Shown: positions 1-8,713 of the stretch, piece after piece | Numbering within the stretch: position 1 is the first letter of the stretch | How the letters are laid out: the number at the start of each line of letters is the position of its first letter | NCBI GenBank assembly: GCA_963823105.1 | Contig: CAWGKC010000014.1 | Location: 1-64,000, forward strand | DNA: 64,000 nt | DNA from: JAJYKC01 sp963823105 | GTDB lineage: Bacteria > Acidobacteriota > Terriglobia > Bryobacterales > Bryobacteraceae | Reading direction: 5' to 3' | Notes under the pieces: model-generated | What the model was told of the DNA's origin: nothing | Database searches by the model: none | Seen by the model: only the letters and a program-made list of their open reading frames with translations | Translations under genes and position numbers: made by a program

Positions 1-164
1 AAGCGCGAGGGCGGTGCTGCGATTCATCGGCGTTGCCTTTTTTAGCCGTTACGCTTCGAATTCGCCCATGAGTATAGCGGGGTTCGAGGGGTGTTCGCCG
101 ATGCTTTGCCGCCGCTCGCCGAATGGGGGCGCCATTGCGGGCGGGGCGCTGATAGGCTTGAGCC

Positions 165-950
165 ATGGAACAGTATCCGGACGATGGACGGAGGGGGCGA
201 TACGGCGGGGGGTGGAGGCGGAACCGGTCGCGATCTTCCAGCCTGGTGATGGGGACGGCGGTGGTGGCGGTGGGGTTGATTCTGTTGCTGGACAATCTGG
301 GGATCGTTCCGGCGCACGAATTGTGGGATTACTGGCCGTTGATTCTGATCGCGCTGGGGGTGACGAGAATTCTCGATTCGCACAGCCAGGCGGCGCTGAT
401 TTGGGGCGGGCTGGTGGCGGGGATCGGCGCGCTGTTTCTGTTGCGGAACCTGCATATTTTTTACTTCAATTTCGAGTTTTTCTGGCCGTTGATCGTGATC
501 GCGGTGGGGGCGAGCATGTTGCTGCGGGGGCTGGAGGGGCGGCACCGATTATACGACGCGGCGCCGGGCGCGGCGCCTGCGCCTGGGGGCATGGCGCCGA
601 ATTCGGACCCGTCGGCGAATGCGTGGGCGGTGTTCGGGGGCACGGAGCGGCGCATCGATTCGCAGGATTTCCGGTCGGCGGATGTGGCGGCGGTGTTCGG
701 CGGGGTGAAGCTGGATTTGCGGCGGGCCAAGATTCAGGCGGAACGCGCGGTGGTGGATATCAACACGATTTTTGGCGGCGTGGAGTTGTTCGTTCCGGAT
801 AATTGGACGGTGACGGTGGAAGGGACGGGGATCTTCGGCGCCTTCGAGGACAAGACGTTTCCGCCGCGGGCGCTCGCCGAAGGGGAAAAGCCGCAGAAGC
901 TGGTGGTGACGGGATTCGCCATTTTCGGCGGCGCTACCGTTAAGAACTGA
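165..950 (+). CDS. LiaF-like membrane protein with LiaI/DUF5668-type segment
   Basis: 261 residues. Residues about 28-117 hold four hydrophobic segments with short loops (for example LVMGTAVVAVGLILLLDNL and WPLILIALGV), like the LiaI/DUF5668 membrane region. The C-terminal part from about residue 150 carries a regularly spaced motif (VFGGTERR, VFGGVKLDL, IFGGVELFVP, IFGAFEDK, IFGGATVKN), as in the beta-rich LiaF C-terminal domain (DUF2154 type). LiaF proteins of Firmicutes restrain a cell-envelope stress sensor kinase. The gene lies 9 bp upstream of a histidine kinase and a LytTR regulator, which fits a similar role, but that role is inferred. The Arg/Gly-rich N-terminus is probably cytoplasmic. 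No frameshift is seen. Confidence 0.8.
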   Translation: MEQYPDDGRRGRYGGGWRRNRSRSSSLVMGTAVVAVGLILLLDNLGIVPAHELWDYWPLILIALGVTRILDSHSQAALIWGGLVAGIGALFLLRNLHIFYFNFEFFWPLIVIAVGASMLLRGLEGRHRLYDAAPGAAPAPGGMAPNSDPSANAWAVFGGTERRIDSQDFRSADVAAVFGGVKLDLRRAKIQAERAVVDINTIFGGVELFVPDNWTVTVEGTGIFGAFEDKTFPPRALAEGEKPQKLVVTGFAIFGGATVKN

Positions 951-959
951 CGGCGGGCG

Positions 960-2021
960 ATGCATCCCATCCTGGCTTCGAGGACCGCGATCGTCCTGTA
1001 CCTATCGATCTGGGTTCCGATTGGATGCGTGTTGGGATTTCTGCTGAGCGTGACGGGGGGGATGAGTTGGCGGGAGTCGGCGGCGATCACGGCTCCGTTG
1101 ACGCTGGTCTACGCGTTCATTTGCATGTCGGCGTGGTATTCGTGCAAGTATCTGCCGCTGGGGGCGACGGCGGCGGGGCGGTTGGCGATGAACCAGGGAG
1201 CGGCGGCGGTGGCGGCGGCGCTGCTGTGGATTGTGATCGCGAAGGGGCTGGCGCTGGGGCTTTCGCGGGAATTCGCCGGCGTGGATCTACGGCTTTCGCG
1301 CGAGATTCCGTTGCTGTTCGCGGTGGGCATCGGGCTTTACGCGCTGGCGGCGGCGGTGCATTATGCGGCGCTGTCGCTGGAGGCGTCGAGGAGCGCGGGG
1401 CAGCGAGAGCGGGAGGCGCGGGCGCTGGCGGGCGAGGCGGAATTGCGGGCGTTAAAGGCGCAGATTAATCCGCATTTCCTGTTTAATAGCCTGAATTCGA
1501 TTAGCGCGTTGACGACGGTGGATGGGGCGCGGGCAAGGGAGATGTGTATTAAGCTGTCGGACTTCCTGCGGCGGACGTTGAGCCTGGGGGACCGGGAGAC
1601 GATTCCGTTGTCGGAGGAAGTGGCGCTGACGATGATGTATCTATCGGTGGAGCAGGTGCGGTTCGGGAAGCGGCTGCGATTCGAGCAGCGGTTCGATCCG
1701 GGATGCGGGGAGTGCGCGGTGCCTCCGCTGATTTTGCAGCCGCTGGTGGAGAACGCGGTGAAGCATGGGATCGCGGGGTTGGTGGAGGGAGGGGAGATCG
1801 CGTTGTCGGTGGAGTTTCAGGCGGGGAAGTTGCGGATTGCGATCGAAAACGATTACGATCCGGAGGCGCGGGCGGCGTCGCGGAATGGGATTGGATTGGA
1901 GAATGTGAAGGCGAGGGTGAGGGCGCGGTTTCCGGAGGAGTCGCTGGTGAGGACGGAGGCGGGGGCGGGGCGGTTCCGGGTAGAGTTGATGATGCCGTGC
2001 AGGACGCGGGAGCGGGGTTAA
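960..2021 (+). CDS. LytS/YehU-type sensor histidine kinase
   Basis: 353 residues. About four membrane segments occupy the first 140 residues, followed by a short coiled linker rich in Arg/Glu/Ala. The His_kinase (PF06580) core begins with AQINPHFLFNSLNSIS, with the phosphoacceptor His near residue 171. The ATP-binding lobe shows an N-box (QPLVENAVKHGI) and a G-box (GIGLENVKARV). Such kinases pair with LytTR response regulators. Here the next gene, 8 bp downstream, encodes a REC-LytTR module joined to a Ser/Thr kinase, so this is very likely the cognate sensor. There is no obvious extracellular ligand domain, so it probably senses membrane or envelope state through its transmembrane part, perhaps with the LiaF-like protein upstream. 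The reading frame is intact. Confidence 0.92.
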   Translation: MHPILASRTAIVLYLSIWVPIGCVLGFLLSVTGGMSWRESAAITAPLTLVYAFICMSAWYSCKYLPLGATAAGRLAMNQGAAAVAAALLWIVIAKGLALGLSREFAGVDLRLSREIPLLFAVGIGLYALAAAVHYAALSLEASRSAGQREREARALAGEAELRALKAQINPHFLFNSLNSISALTTVDGARAREMCIKLSDFLRRTLSLGDRETIPLSEEVALTMMYLSVEQVRFGKRLRFEQRFDPGCGECAVPPLILQPLVENAVKHGIAGLVEGGEIALSVEFQAGKLRIAIENDYDPEARAASRNGIGLENVKARVRARFPEESLVRTEAGAGRFRVELMMPCRTRERG

Positions 2022-2029
2022 TAGAAGAT

Positions 2030-3669
2030 ATGGAAGGGCTGAAAGCCGGCGCGGCGCTGGCGCATTACCGGATCGGGTCGAAGCTGGGAGAGGGCGGGAT
2101 GGGCGCGGTGTATCTGGCGCGGGACACGAGGCTCGACCGCGAGGTGGCGGTGAAGGTGCTGCGGGCGGAGGTGGCGAAAGACGCCGCGCGGATGGGGCGG
2201 TTCGAGCAGGAGGCGCGGCTGGCGTCGAGCTTGAACCATCCGAATATCGCGCATATTTACGAGATCGGGGAGTGGGAGGGCGCGCCATTTCTGGCGATGG
2301 AGTATGTGGAGGGGGAGGCGCTGACGGGGCGGATCGCGCGGCGGGCCGCTGCCGCTGAAGGATCTTTTGGAGATTGGCGCGCAGGCGGCCGATGCGTTGG
2401 ACGCGGCGCACGAGAAGGGGATCGTACACAGGGACATCAAGCCGGCGAATATCGTGGTGAGCGAGCGCGGGCATGTGAAGATTCTGGACTTCGGATTGGC
2501 GAAGCGCGAGGCGAAGAAGACGGGGACGCAACGACGAGACGGCGCTGATGACGAGCGCGGGGATGTTGATGGGGACGGTGCAGTATATGAGCCCGGAGCA
2601 GGCGCTGGGGCTGGATCTCGATCATCGCAGCGATCTGTTCAGCCTGGGCGTGGTGTTGTACGAGATGGCGACGGGGCGGCTGCCGTTCGAGGGGGAGAAC
2701 GCGCAGCAGGCGATCGCGCGGATTCTGCAATCGCAGCCGGAGGCGATCGCGCGGTTCAACTACAGCGCGCCGGAGGAGCTGGAGCGGGTGGTGCGGAAGT
2801 GTCTGGAGAAGGACCGGGAGCGGCGGTATCAGACGGCGCGGGAAGTTTTGGTGGATTTGCGGAATTTGCAGCGGGACAGCGGGCAGACGGTTGCCGCTGG
2901 GGATGCGGCGGCGAGGGAGGCGGGCGCGCGGCTGCGGGTGATTCTGGTGGACGACGAGGAACTGGCGAGGGGGCTGCTGCGGGAGTATGCGCGGGCGACG
3001 CCGGGGGTGGAGGTGGTGGCGGAGTGCGCCAACGGGTTTGAGGCGGTGAAGGCGATCGGGGAGTTGAAGCCGGACCTGGTGTTTCTGGACGTGCAGATGC
3101 CGAAGCTGGACGGGTTCGAGGTGCTGGAGTTGATTGGCGAGGGAACGGCGGTGGTGTTTGCGACGGCGTTCGATCAATATGCGATGCGGGCGTTCGATAA
3201 GCACGCGGTGGATTATTTATTGAAGCCGTTCAGCTTGGAGCGGTTTCAGACGGCGCTGGGGCGGGCGCGGCAGAGACTGGGGCGGGCGATGCCGCCGGCG
3301 GCGCAGTTGTCGGAAGCGGCGCGGGCGCCGCAACAGTACTTACAGCGGGTGGTGGTGAAGGACGGGACGCGGGTGCATATCATTCCGGTGAGCCGGTTGG
3401 ATTACGCGGAGGCGCAGGACGATTACGTGGCGCTGCATAGCGAGGGGAAGAGTTACTTGAAGCAGCAGACGATTTCGAGTTTGGAGGCGGGGCTGAATCC
3501 GGAGCAGTTTGTGCGGGTGCATCGGTCGTATATCGTGAACATCGAGAGGATCGCGCGGATCGAGCCGTATGCGAAGGACAGCCGGGTGGCGGTGCTGGCG
3601 GACGGGACGCAGTTGGCGGTGAGCCGGGCGGGATATGAGCGGTTGAGGACGATGTTGGAGGGGCGGTGA
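2030..3669 (+). CDS. Ser/Thr protein kinase fused to REC-LytTR response regulator (two frameshifts)
   Basis: About 546 residues if two single-base shifts (near 2340 and 2528) are bridged. The kinase part has the glycine loop (LGEGGMGAVYLA), catalytic Lys (EVAVKVL), HRD loop (VHRDIKPANI), DFG (LDFGLAK) and an APE-like SPEQ, so all key residues survive. From about 2932 the same frame runs into a receiver domain (VILVDDEE, phosphoacceptor in FLDVQMP, conserved Lys in LLKPF). A LytTR DNA-binding domain follows, with VRVHRSYIVNI and a C-terminal VSRAGYERLR. The kinase end (VLVDLRNLQRD) is where acidobacterial kinases normally continue into a membrane helix or beta-propeller; here a roughly 20-residue linker leads to REC. 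Separate genes fused by an undetected indel cannot be excluded, although no stop or convincing start lies between them. Confidence 0.82.
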
Positions 3670-4412
3670 GGGAGGGTGATCACGAACCATGCGACGTGTC
3701 GCGACGGGGTTTGAGTTCCTGCGAGCCCGTTGCGGATCAAGACTGCGGGAAGATATTCGTTGCGCGCTGGAGCGGTGCGGATTGGCGTCCAGTTGTAGAA
3801 TCTGGTAGTCGTTCACTTGGAAAGATTTTCGATATTCTAGTATCTTTGGGCTATTTGCAGAGTAAAACGTCGATATTTCGTCGCATTGAGCGCGTAGGAA
3901 TGGGATATCCGTAGGGGACTTGTCCTGAAACTCGACTTCTGTCACGCCAAGATCATCGGGCATGGGCGCGACTACGTTCCGGGCGATTCCAGTCATTCGA
4001 GCGGTGGCGGGCCGGACGATGTCTTGTGGGTCTAAGCGATAGATTTTGGTTGCGTTCTCGGGCGAAAGTGTCCAAAATTACAGTGGGCGTAATAGCCTGT
4101 CAATTGCGACCATCCGGGGTCTAACCATGTGACCGCCGTCGACGGTGCGGGTGGGGCCGATTGATGTCGGCGGCGGCGAAGGGATTCCACCCCCCAAGAA
4201 CGATGGTGCGGTCGTCATCTGCCGGATTGCAGCCGACTGTAGTCGAGGATTTTGCCAACGAACCACAGAAGACCACGCTGGCTGGAGGTTCTAGCTTGGC
4301 GGTTCTGGACTTCCGGCCTTTTGCTTTCTATTGACACCTCAAAAGTATCATAAAAAAATGATGCCCACACTAAAAAAGAGCTTGTCGACTATAATAAATT
4401 TGTGATAAAGTA
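3670..4412 (+). other. Intergenic stretch without recognisable gene
   Basis: About 740 bases between the LytTR regulator and the first toxin gene. Short open frames on both strands have no recognisable motif, and no tRNA-like fold was seen. Base use is much less G-rich than in the flanking genes. The last 90 bases are AT-rich and probably hold the promoter of the toxin-antitoxin operon. Confidence 0.5.
4331..4395 (+). promoter_or_regulatory. AT-rich promoter region of the toxin-antitoxin operon
   Basis: A TTGACA hexamer lies at 4331-4336 and a perfect TATAAT at 4390-4395, in an AT-rich island that stands out from the GC-rich surroundings. They are too far apart to form one promoter. TATAAT sits 17 bases before the toxin ATG and would give a very short leader. 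Autoregulation by the XRE antitoxin would be expected here, but I could not define an operator. Confidence 0.35.
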
Positions 4413-4790
4413 ATGCATGTATGGCGATTCAAGCAGTTCGCGGCATGGACCGGACGGAGGGCAATTGATGATTGGCGCGCGCGACTCTCGCCAGCCCGGC
4501 AGGCCGGGCTTGATAATTTCCTAGATCGGATCGCCAAGATGCAATCTTGGCCTGCTAATATATGCGACCGAATCAGGAGCCATCCCGACTGCTGGGAACT
4601 TCGCTGGACGGCTGAAAAGGTCGAGCATAGAATATTCGGGTACTTTGGCAGGGACAAGGAGTTCGTGATGATGGTCGGATGCACCCATAAGGGGAGAATA
4701 TACGATCCCCCTGGAGTATTCGAAACGCTCGATGCGAGAAAAGACAAGGTATCGAGAGGGGAGGGAGGGATTGATGACTACGAAATATAG
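4413..4790 (+). CDS. RelE/HigB-like toxin (phage Gp49-like family)
   Basis: 125 residues. The sequence follows the phage-derived Gp49-like/HigB toxin pattern. A helical N-terminal half is followed by a beta-rich core with ELRWTAEKVEHRIFGYF and FVMMVGCTHKG, and it ends in a Lys/Arg-rich tail. In this family the toxin usually cleaves mRNA at the ribosome. The last 17 bases overlap the start of a XRE-type antitoxin gene, so the order is toxin first, as in higBA. Codon use is AT-richer than neighbouring chromosomal genes, which fits horizontal acquisition. Substrate and activity are inferred from the family only. Confidence 0.8.
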   Translation: MHVWRFKQFAAWTGRRAIDDWRARLSPARQAGLDNFLDRIAKMQSWPANICDRIRSHPDCWELRWTAEKVEHRIFGYFGRDKEFVMMVGCTHKGRIYDPPGVFETLDARKDKVSRGEGGIDDYEI

Positions 4791-5328
4791 GCAACTCCAA
4801 CGGATGAAGGAGAAGGCATACCGCCTTGGAGTGGTCAACTCCCAGATTGAGATTGATCTTCCGTTTCAGATTCGCGCGCTTCGCAAACAACGCGGCTGGA
4901 CGCAGCCTCGACTGGCGTCTGAGGCCAACATGAAGCAACCTCGGATTTCCAGCATGGAGAGACCGGGCGCGACGCGCTTCTCGCTGGAGACCCTACGGAG
5001 GCTGGCCGAAGCTTTCGATGTTGCCCTTCTGGTCCGTTTTGCTCCTTTTGGTGAACTGCTTGACTGGTCGGATCGGTTTTCGCCAGATGATTTTCATGTT
5101 CCGGGTTTTGAGCAGGAGTTGCCTGAATTGGAGCGTAGAGTTGGTTTGCTTTCGTCCGCTGCGATCACTCTTGGAGCCGGGGCGGAGCGGCAGTCTCAAC
5201 CCACGGTAATGCCGCTAGACGAAGCCCGCCGCGCAGAGTTGCTGAGCAGGCCGCGAAGTCAGCAACAGGCGTTGCCTGAGCGTATTCCGCCCGGAGCATT
5301 TGCGCTTGCAATGGCGAGGCAAGCATGA
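4774..5328 (+). CDS. XRE-family antitoxin/regulator
   Basis: 184 residues from the ATG at 4774, which follows a strong GGGAGGGAGGG ribosome binding site inside the toxin gene; an in-frame upstream start at 4732 looks less likely. A helix-turn-helix lies at about residues 28-85 (IRALRKQRGWTQPRLASEAN, then QPRISSMERPG and LETLRRLAEAFDVALLVRF). The roughly 100-residue C-terminal extension (PFGELLDWSDRFSPDDFHVPGF) is typical of a subfamily of long XRE regulators, longer than classical HigA. It probably neutralises the upstream toxin and represses the operon. Its stop codon overlaps the next start (ATGA), so the downstream gene of unknown function is translationally coupled to it. Confidence 0.8.
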   Translation: MTTKYRQLQRMKEKAYRLGVVNSQIEIDLPFQIRALRKQRGWTQPRLASEANMKQPRISSMERPGATRFSLETLRRLAEAFDVALLVRFAPFGELLDWSDRFSPDDFHVPGFEQELPELERRVGLLSSAAITLGAGAERQSQPTVMPLDEARRAELLSRPRSQQQALPERIPPGAFALAMARQA

Positions 5329-6035
5329 AACTGGTTCACGCACGGCTGGCCCGTTCAATTTGGCTTTTTGACATCCGTGACATGAATCCAACCGGGAAAG
5401 ACTTTATTGGGGACCTGGTCTCATGGATTAAGGAATCCTACGCCTTTTCGATGGCTCCGGACCCGGATAACCCCATACCCAACGCGACACCTCCGCCCAC
5501 CACAGCGGCGCCACGGGCGGAGGGAGTTCCGGGACTTACTTTCCAGAGGGGCAGTTTTCAGTTGGAAGAAGAGATGTACGTCGCCATCAACAACCTCACC
5601 ATCTACGACGATGGAATCGTTGTAGACGCGGCTTCGTCGACGGAAGACGGCGACAAATTTGCGGCGGATTTACTGAGATTGGCTGCGCAAGAATTCGGGC
5701 TAACCTTTGAGTTAGATACCGTTCGCCAGCGCCTATACCTGAGCGAGCTGGTCGTTCGATCAGACATCGATCTGACGTCTCTCAATCCTATGCTGCCTGC
5801 CTTTACTGAGAAAATATCAAAGCCTCCTTTCAGCGCAACGGGGGCTCCATTTACGGTCGGCGGTATATCATTTTGGTCGGACGCCGACGGATCCGTCAGA
5901 CAGAGGACGATCCGACTCGAACGACAAGCCGGTCGGAGCATCGGCGAGCATAGATATTTCTCCGATGCTCCCATGGAAACTAGAACGCACTTTAGCGTGC
6001 TCGAGGAGTTCGAGCGCCTCGTCATGAGGCGATAA
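5325..6035 (+). CDS. Unknown protein coupled to XRE antitoxin
   Basis: 236 residues, starting at an ATGA overlap with the antitoxin gene. I do not recognise a named domain. The N-terminus (MKLVHARLARSIWLFDIRDM, then GDLVSWIKESY) is followed by a low-complexity Pro/Ala/Thr linker at about residues 47-65 and an alpha/beta part (ITIYDDGIVVDAASST-like segment, RLYLSELVVRSD, LNPMLPAFTEKI). No signal peptide or membrane helix is apparent, so it is probably cytosolic. The tight coupling suggests it works with the XRE protein, either as a third component of the toxin-antitoxin unit or as a separate XRE-plus-effector pair. Function unknown. Confidence 0.7.
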   Translation: MKLVHARLARSIWLFDIRDMNPTGKDFIGDLVSWIKESYAFSMAPDPDNPIPNATPPPTTAAPRAEGVPGLTFQRGSFQLEEEMYVAINNLTIYDDGIVVDAASSTEDGDKFAADLLRLAAQEFGLTFELDTVRQRLYLSELVVRSDIDLTSLNPMLPAFTEKISKPPFSATGAPFTVGGISFWSDADGSVRQRTIRLERQAGRSIGEHRYFSDAPMETRTHFSVLEEFERLVMRR

Positions 6036-6070
6036 GGGAGGTTCGCCTCCGAGGGGAGGTTCTCGGCCGC

Positions 6071-6253
6071 ATGCATGTGATCATTCCGGCGAGAACCGTC
6101 CAACGCGAAAAGCGATGGAAGCTTTTCGGGAGAACGGCATCGAGCCGCTACCTGGTCGTGGTTTTCACGATCCGCCGGAAGCTGTTCCGCACCGTGACCG
6201 CTTACGAGATGAACGCCGTGGAGAGGAGGAAATATGCCGCGCAAATCGAGTGA
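6071..6253 (+). pseudogene. N-terminally truncated BrnT-like toxin
   Basis: 60 residues matching only the C-terminal half of BrnT-type toxins: GRTASSRYLVVVFTIRR, then FRTVTAYEMNAVERRKYAAQ. Intact family members are about 90 residues and begin with a DWD-type segment, which is absent. Only 35 bases separate this frame from the preceding gene, so there is no room for the missing part. It overlaps the following antitoxin gene by 20 bases, the usual toxin-antitoxin order. It is either a decayed toxin or the product of a deletion that fused this locus to the upstream module. Confidence 0.6.
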
Positions 6254-6575
6254 TGTTCGGAGGGCTAAGTCCGGGGCAGGCGAGGGCGATTGGTACGCAA
6301 CGCCTCAGGGCCGGCGGCAGACGGAGCGCGAGTTTGCTCGCGCGATGAGGACGGGTGTGCTCGTCCGGTCGACCGGGTTGAGGGTGGCCAGGACGGACCC
6401 GAAGATCCTGGAGCGGCTTATGGAACAGGCCAAGGAGAACGCAACCCGCGCCATTTCGATTCGCATTCCTGTCGCTGACTTGGAGCGCGCCAAACGGATC
6501 GCGGAGAATTCCGGCGTGGGCTATCAAGCCGTACTCAAAAAGGCCATACGCGAGGGGCTGAAGAAAGCCGGTTGA
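6234..6575 (+). CDS. BrnA/CopG-like antitoxin
   Basis: 113 residues. The C-terminal half (AISIRIPVADLERAKRIAEN, then GVGYQAVLKKAIREGL) is a ribbon-helix-helix DNA-binding segment of the BrnA/CopG type. The N-terminal half is basic and probably binds the toxin. It begins inside the end of the truncated BrnT-like frame with a GAGGAGG-type ribosome binding site just upstream. BrnA antitoxins neutralise BrnT ribonucleases and repress their own operon. Here the partner appears truncated, so this may be an orphan antitoxin. A second, intact BrnT/BrnA-like pair lies near 13.1-13.8 kb. Confidence 0.75.
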   Translation: MPRKSSDVRRAKSGAGEGDWYATPQGRRQTEREFARAMRTGVLVRSTGLRVARTDPKILERLMEQAKENATRAISIRIPVADLERAKRIAENSGVGYQAVLKKAIREGLKKAG

Positions 6576-6608
6576 TCGCGCGGCCAGGCGGCACACGCGG
6601 GGAATACA

Positions 6609-8208
6609 ATGAAGGCGATGCGGAACAGTGCGGCGGCGGGGGAGATTACTACGCTGAGCGGGTTGCGGGTGAAGGCGTTTTATGGGGCGGAGGATTTGCC
6701 GGAGGGGGGGATTGGGAAAGCGGGGGAGTTTCCTTATACGCGGGGGATTCACCGGACGATGTATCGGGACAGGGTTTGGACGATGCGGCAGTTCTCGGGG
6801 TTTGGGACGGCCGGGGAGACGAACCGGCGGTACCGGTATTTGTTGGGGCAGGGGCAGACGGGGTTGTCGGTGGCGTTCGATTTGCCTACGCTGATGGGGT
6901 ATGACGCCGATCATGCGGCGGCTGCGGGGGAAGTGGGCAAGTGCGGGGTGGCGATTTCGTCGCTCGAAGATATGGAGACGTTGTTCGAGGGGATTCCGCT
7001 CGAAGACGTTACCGTGTCGATGACGATCAATTCGCCGGCGCCGGTGCTGTGGGCGATGTATCTGGCGGTGGCGGAGAAGCAGGGCGCGGATTGGCGGAAG
7101 ATTTCGGGGACTCTGCAGAACGACATCCTGAAGGAATATATCGCGCAGAAGGAGTATATTTATCCGCCGCGGCCTTCGATGCGGCTGGTGACGGACGTGA
7201 TTGAATACGCGACGAAGCACGTGCCGAGGTTCAACCCGATTTCGGTGAGCGGGTATCACATTCGCGAGGCGGGATCGACGGCGGTGCAGGAGCTGGCGTT
7301 CACGTTGCGGGATGGAATCGAGTATGTGGAGTGGGGGATCGAGCGCGGGCTGGAGGTGGACAGCTTCGCGCCGAGGCTGAGTTTCTTTTTCAACGCGCAC
7401 AACGATTTTTTCGAGGAGATCGCCAAGTTCCGGGCGGCGCGGAGGATTTGGGCTTTCGTGATGCGGGACCGGTTTGGGGCGAAAGACGAGCGGAGCATGA
7501 AGCTGAGGACGCACGCGCAGACGGCGGGGTGTTCGCTGACGTGGCAGCAGCCGTATAACAATGTGGTGCGGACGGCGATTCAGGCGATGGCGGCGGTGCT
7601 GGGAGGGACGCAGTCGCTGCATACGAATTCGCTCGATGAGGCGTATGCGCTGCCGGGGGAGCACGCGGTGACGATCGCTCTGCGAACGCAGCAGGTGCTG
7701 GCTTACGAGAGCGGAGTGACGGCGGAGGTGGACCCGTTCGGCGGGAGTTACTTCGTGGAGCGGCTGACGAAGGAGATCGAAGAGGCGGCGAACGATTATA
7801 TCCGGCGGATCGATGGGATGGGCGGGATGATTCCGGCGATCGAAAAAGGATTTCCGCAGACGGAGATCGCGCAGGCGAGCTATGAATACCAGAAGGCGGT
7901 GGAGACGGGCGAGCGGAAGGTCGTGGGCGTGAACGCGTACACGGAGGAGGCCGGGGCGCCGATCGAACTGCTGGAGATGGACGAGACGGCCGAGGGGCGG
8001 CAGAGTGGAGAGGCTGGAGCGATTGAAGGGGCGGAGGGACGGGGAAAAAGTGGCGCGGGCGCTCGATGGATTGCGGGAGGCGGCGCGGGGCGAGGACAAT
8101 ACGATGCCGCATATTCTGGAGGCGGTGCGGGCGTATGCGACGGTGGGGGAAATTTGCGGGGCGCTGGGCGAGGTGTTCGGGGCGTACCGGGAGACCAGCA
8201 TCGTATAG
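6609..8208 (+). CDS. Methylmalonyl-CoA mutase family, large (catalytic) subunit, one frameshift
   Basis: About 533 residues. The frame from 6609 covers the TIM-barrel catalytic domain, with FPYTRGIHRTMYRDRVWTMR, TGLSVAFDLPT, NPISVSGYHIREAGS and SLHTNSLDEAYALP. These are hallmarks of acyl-CoA mutases that isomerise methylmalonyl-CoA and succinyl-CoA with adenosylcobalamin. Near 8000 one extra base shifts the frame. The remaining C-terminal helices (VERLERLKGRRD to YRETSIV) continue from about 8000 to the stop at 8206-8208. The B12-binding domain is a separate gene 35 bases downstream, so this is a two-gene mutase rather than a fused one. The N-terminus is shorter than usual, so an isobutyryl-CoA-type or related mutase cannot be ruled out. 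Confidence 0.88.
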
Positions 8209-8243
8209 CGCGGGCGTTCTATAATTCGGAGAGACCGCAAGAT

Positions 8244-8644
8244 ATGGACAATCGCATCCGGGTGTTGGTGGCGAAGCCGGGCCTGGATGGACACGACCGC
8301 GGAGCGAAGGTGATTGCGCGGGCGCTGCGGGACGCCGGGATGGAAGTGATTTAACTGGGTTGCGGCAGAGTCCGGAGATGATCGTCAACGCGGCGCTGCA
8401 GGAAGACGCGCAGGTGATCGGGTTGTCGATCCTGTCGGGCGCGCACAACGCCATCGTGCCGCGTATCATGGAGTTGTTACGCGCGCAGCGGATGGACGAT
8501 GTGATCGTGGTGGTTGGCGGGATCATTCCCGACGAAGACGCGGTGGAATTGAAGAAGCAAGGAGTGGCGGCGGTTTTTCAGCCGGGCGCTTCGCTCGAAG
8601 AGATCGTGAGCTTCATCCAAACGTCGGTGAAGCAGACCGCGTAA
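8244..8644 (+). CDS. Methylmalonyl-CoA mutase, B12-binding subunit, one frameshift
   Basis: About 134 residues when one missing base is restored. It contains the cobalamin-binding signature DGHDRG with the lower-ligand His, the SxL segment in GLSILSGAH and the GG segment in VVVGGIIP. At 8352-8354 the frame meets TAA. Adding one T restores the family sequence VIYTGLRQSPEM and the rest reads through to 8644, so the stop is almost certainly a single-base deletion in the sequence rather than real. It works with the large subunit immediately upstream in propionate, branched-chain amino acid or odd-chain fatty acid metabolism. Confidence 0.88.
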
Positions 8645-8713
8645 CATTAAACGAAGGGGAAAGAACCGGCCGCCGGTCGTCCACGTGGAAGACAAGGCAC
8701 TGGAGAGAATCGA

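Noticed and set aside
3666..3914. 82-residue open frame after the LytTR regulator
   Set aside because: It has no family motif, its start overlaps the upstream stop, and composition is non-coding-like.
4078..4266. 62-residue minus-strand open frame in the 3.7-4.4 kb gap
   Set aside because: No motif, no ribosome binding site, and Pro/Arg-rich content typical of antisense frames in GC-rich DNA.
6036..6051. Hairpin GGAGG-TTCG-CCTCC just after the unknown gene, as a terminator
   Set aside because: The stem is only five pairs and no T-run follows; the next gene starts 20 bases later, so it is more likely chance or a translational element.
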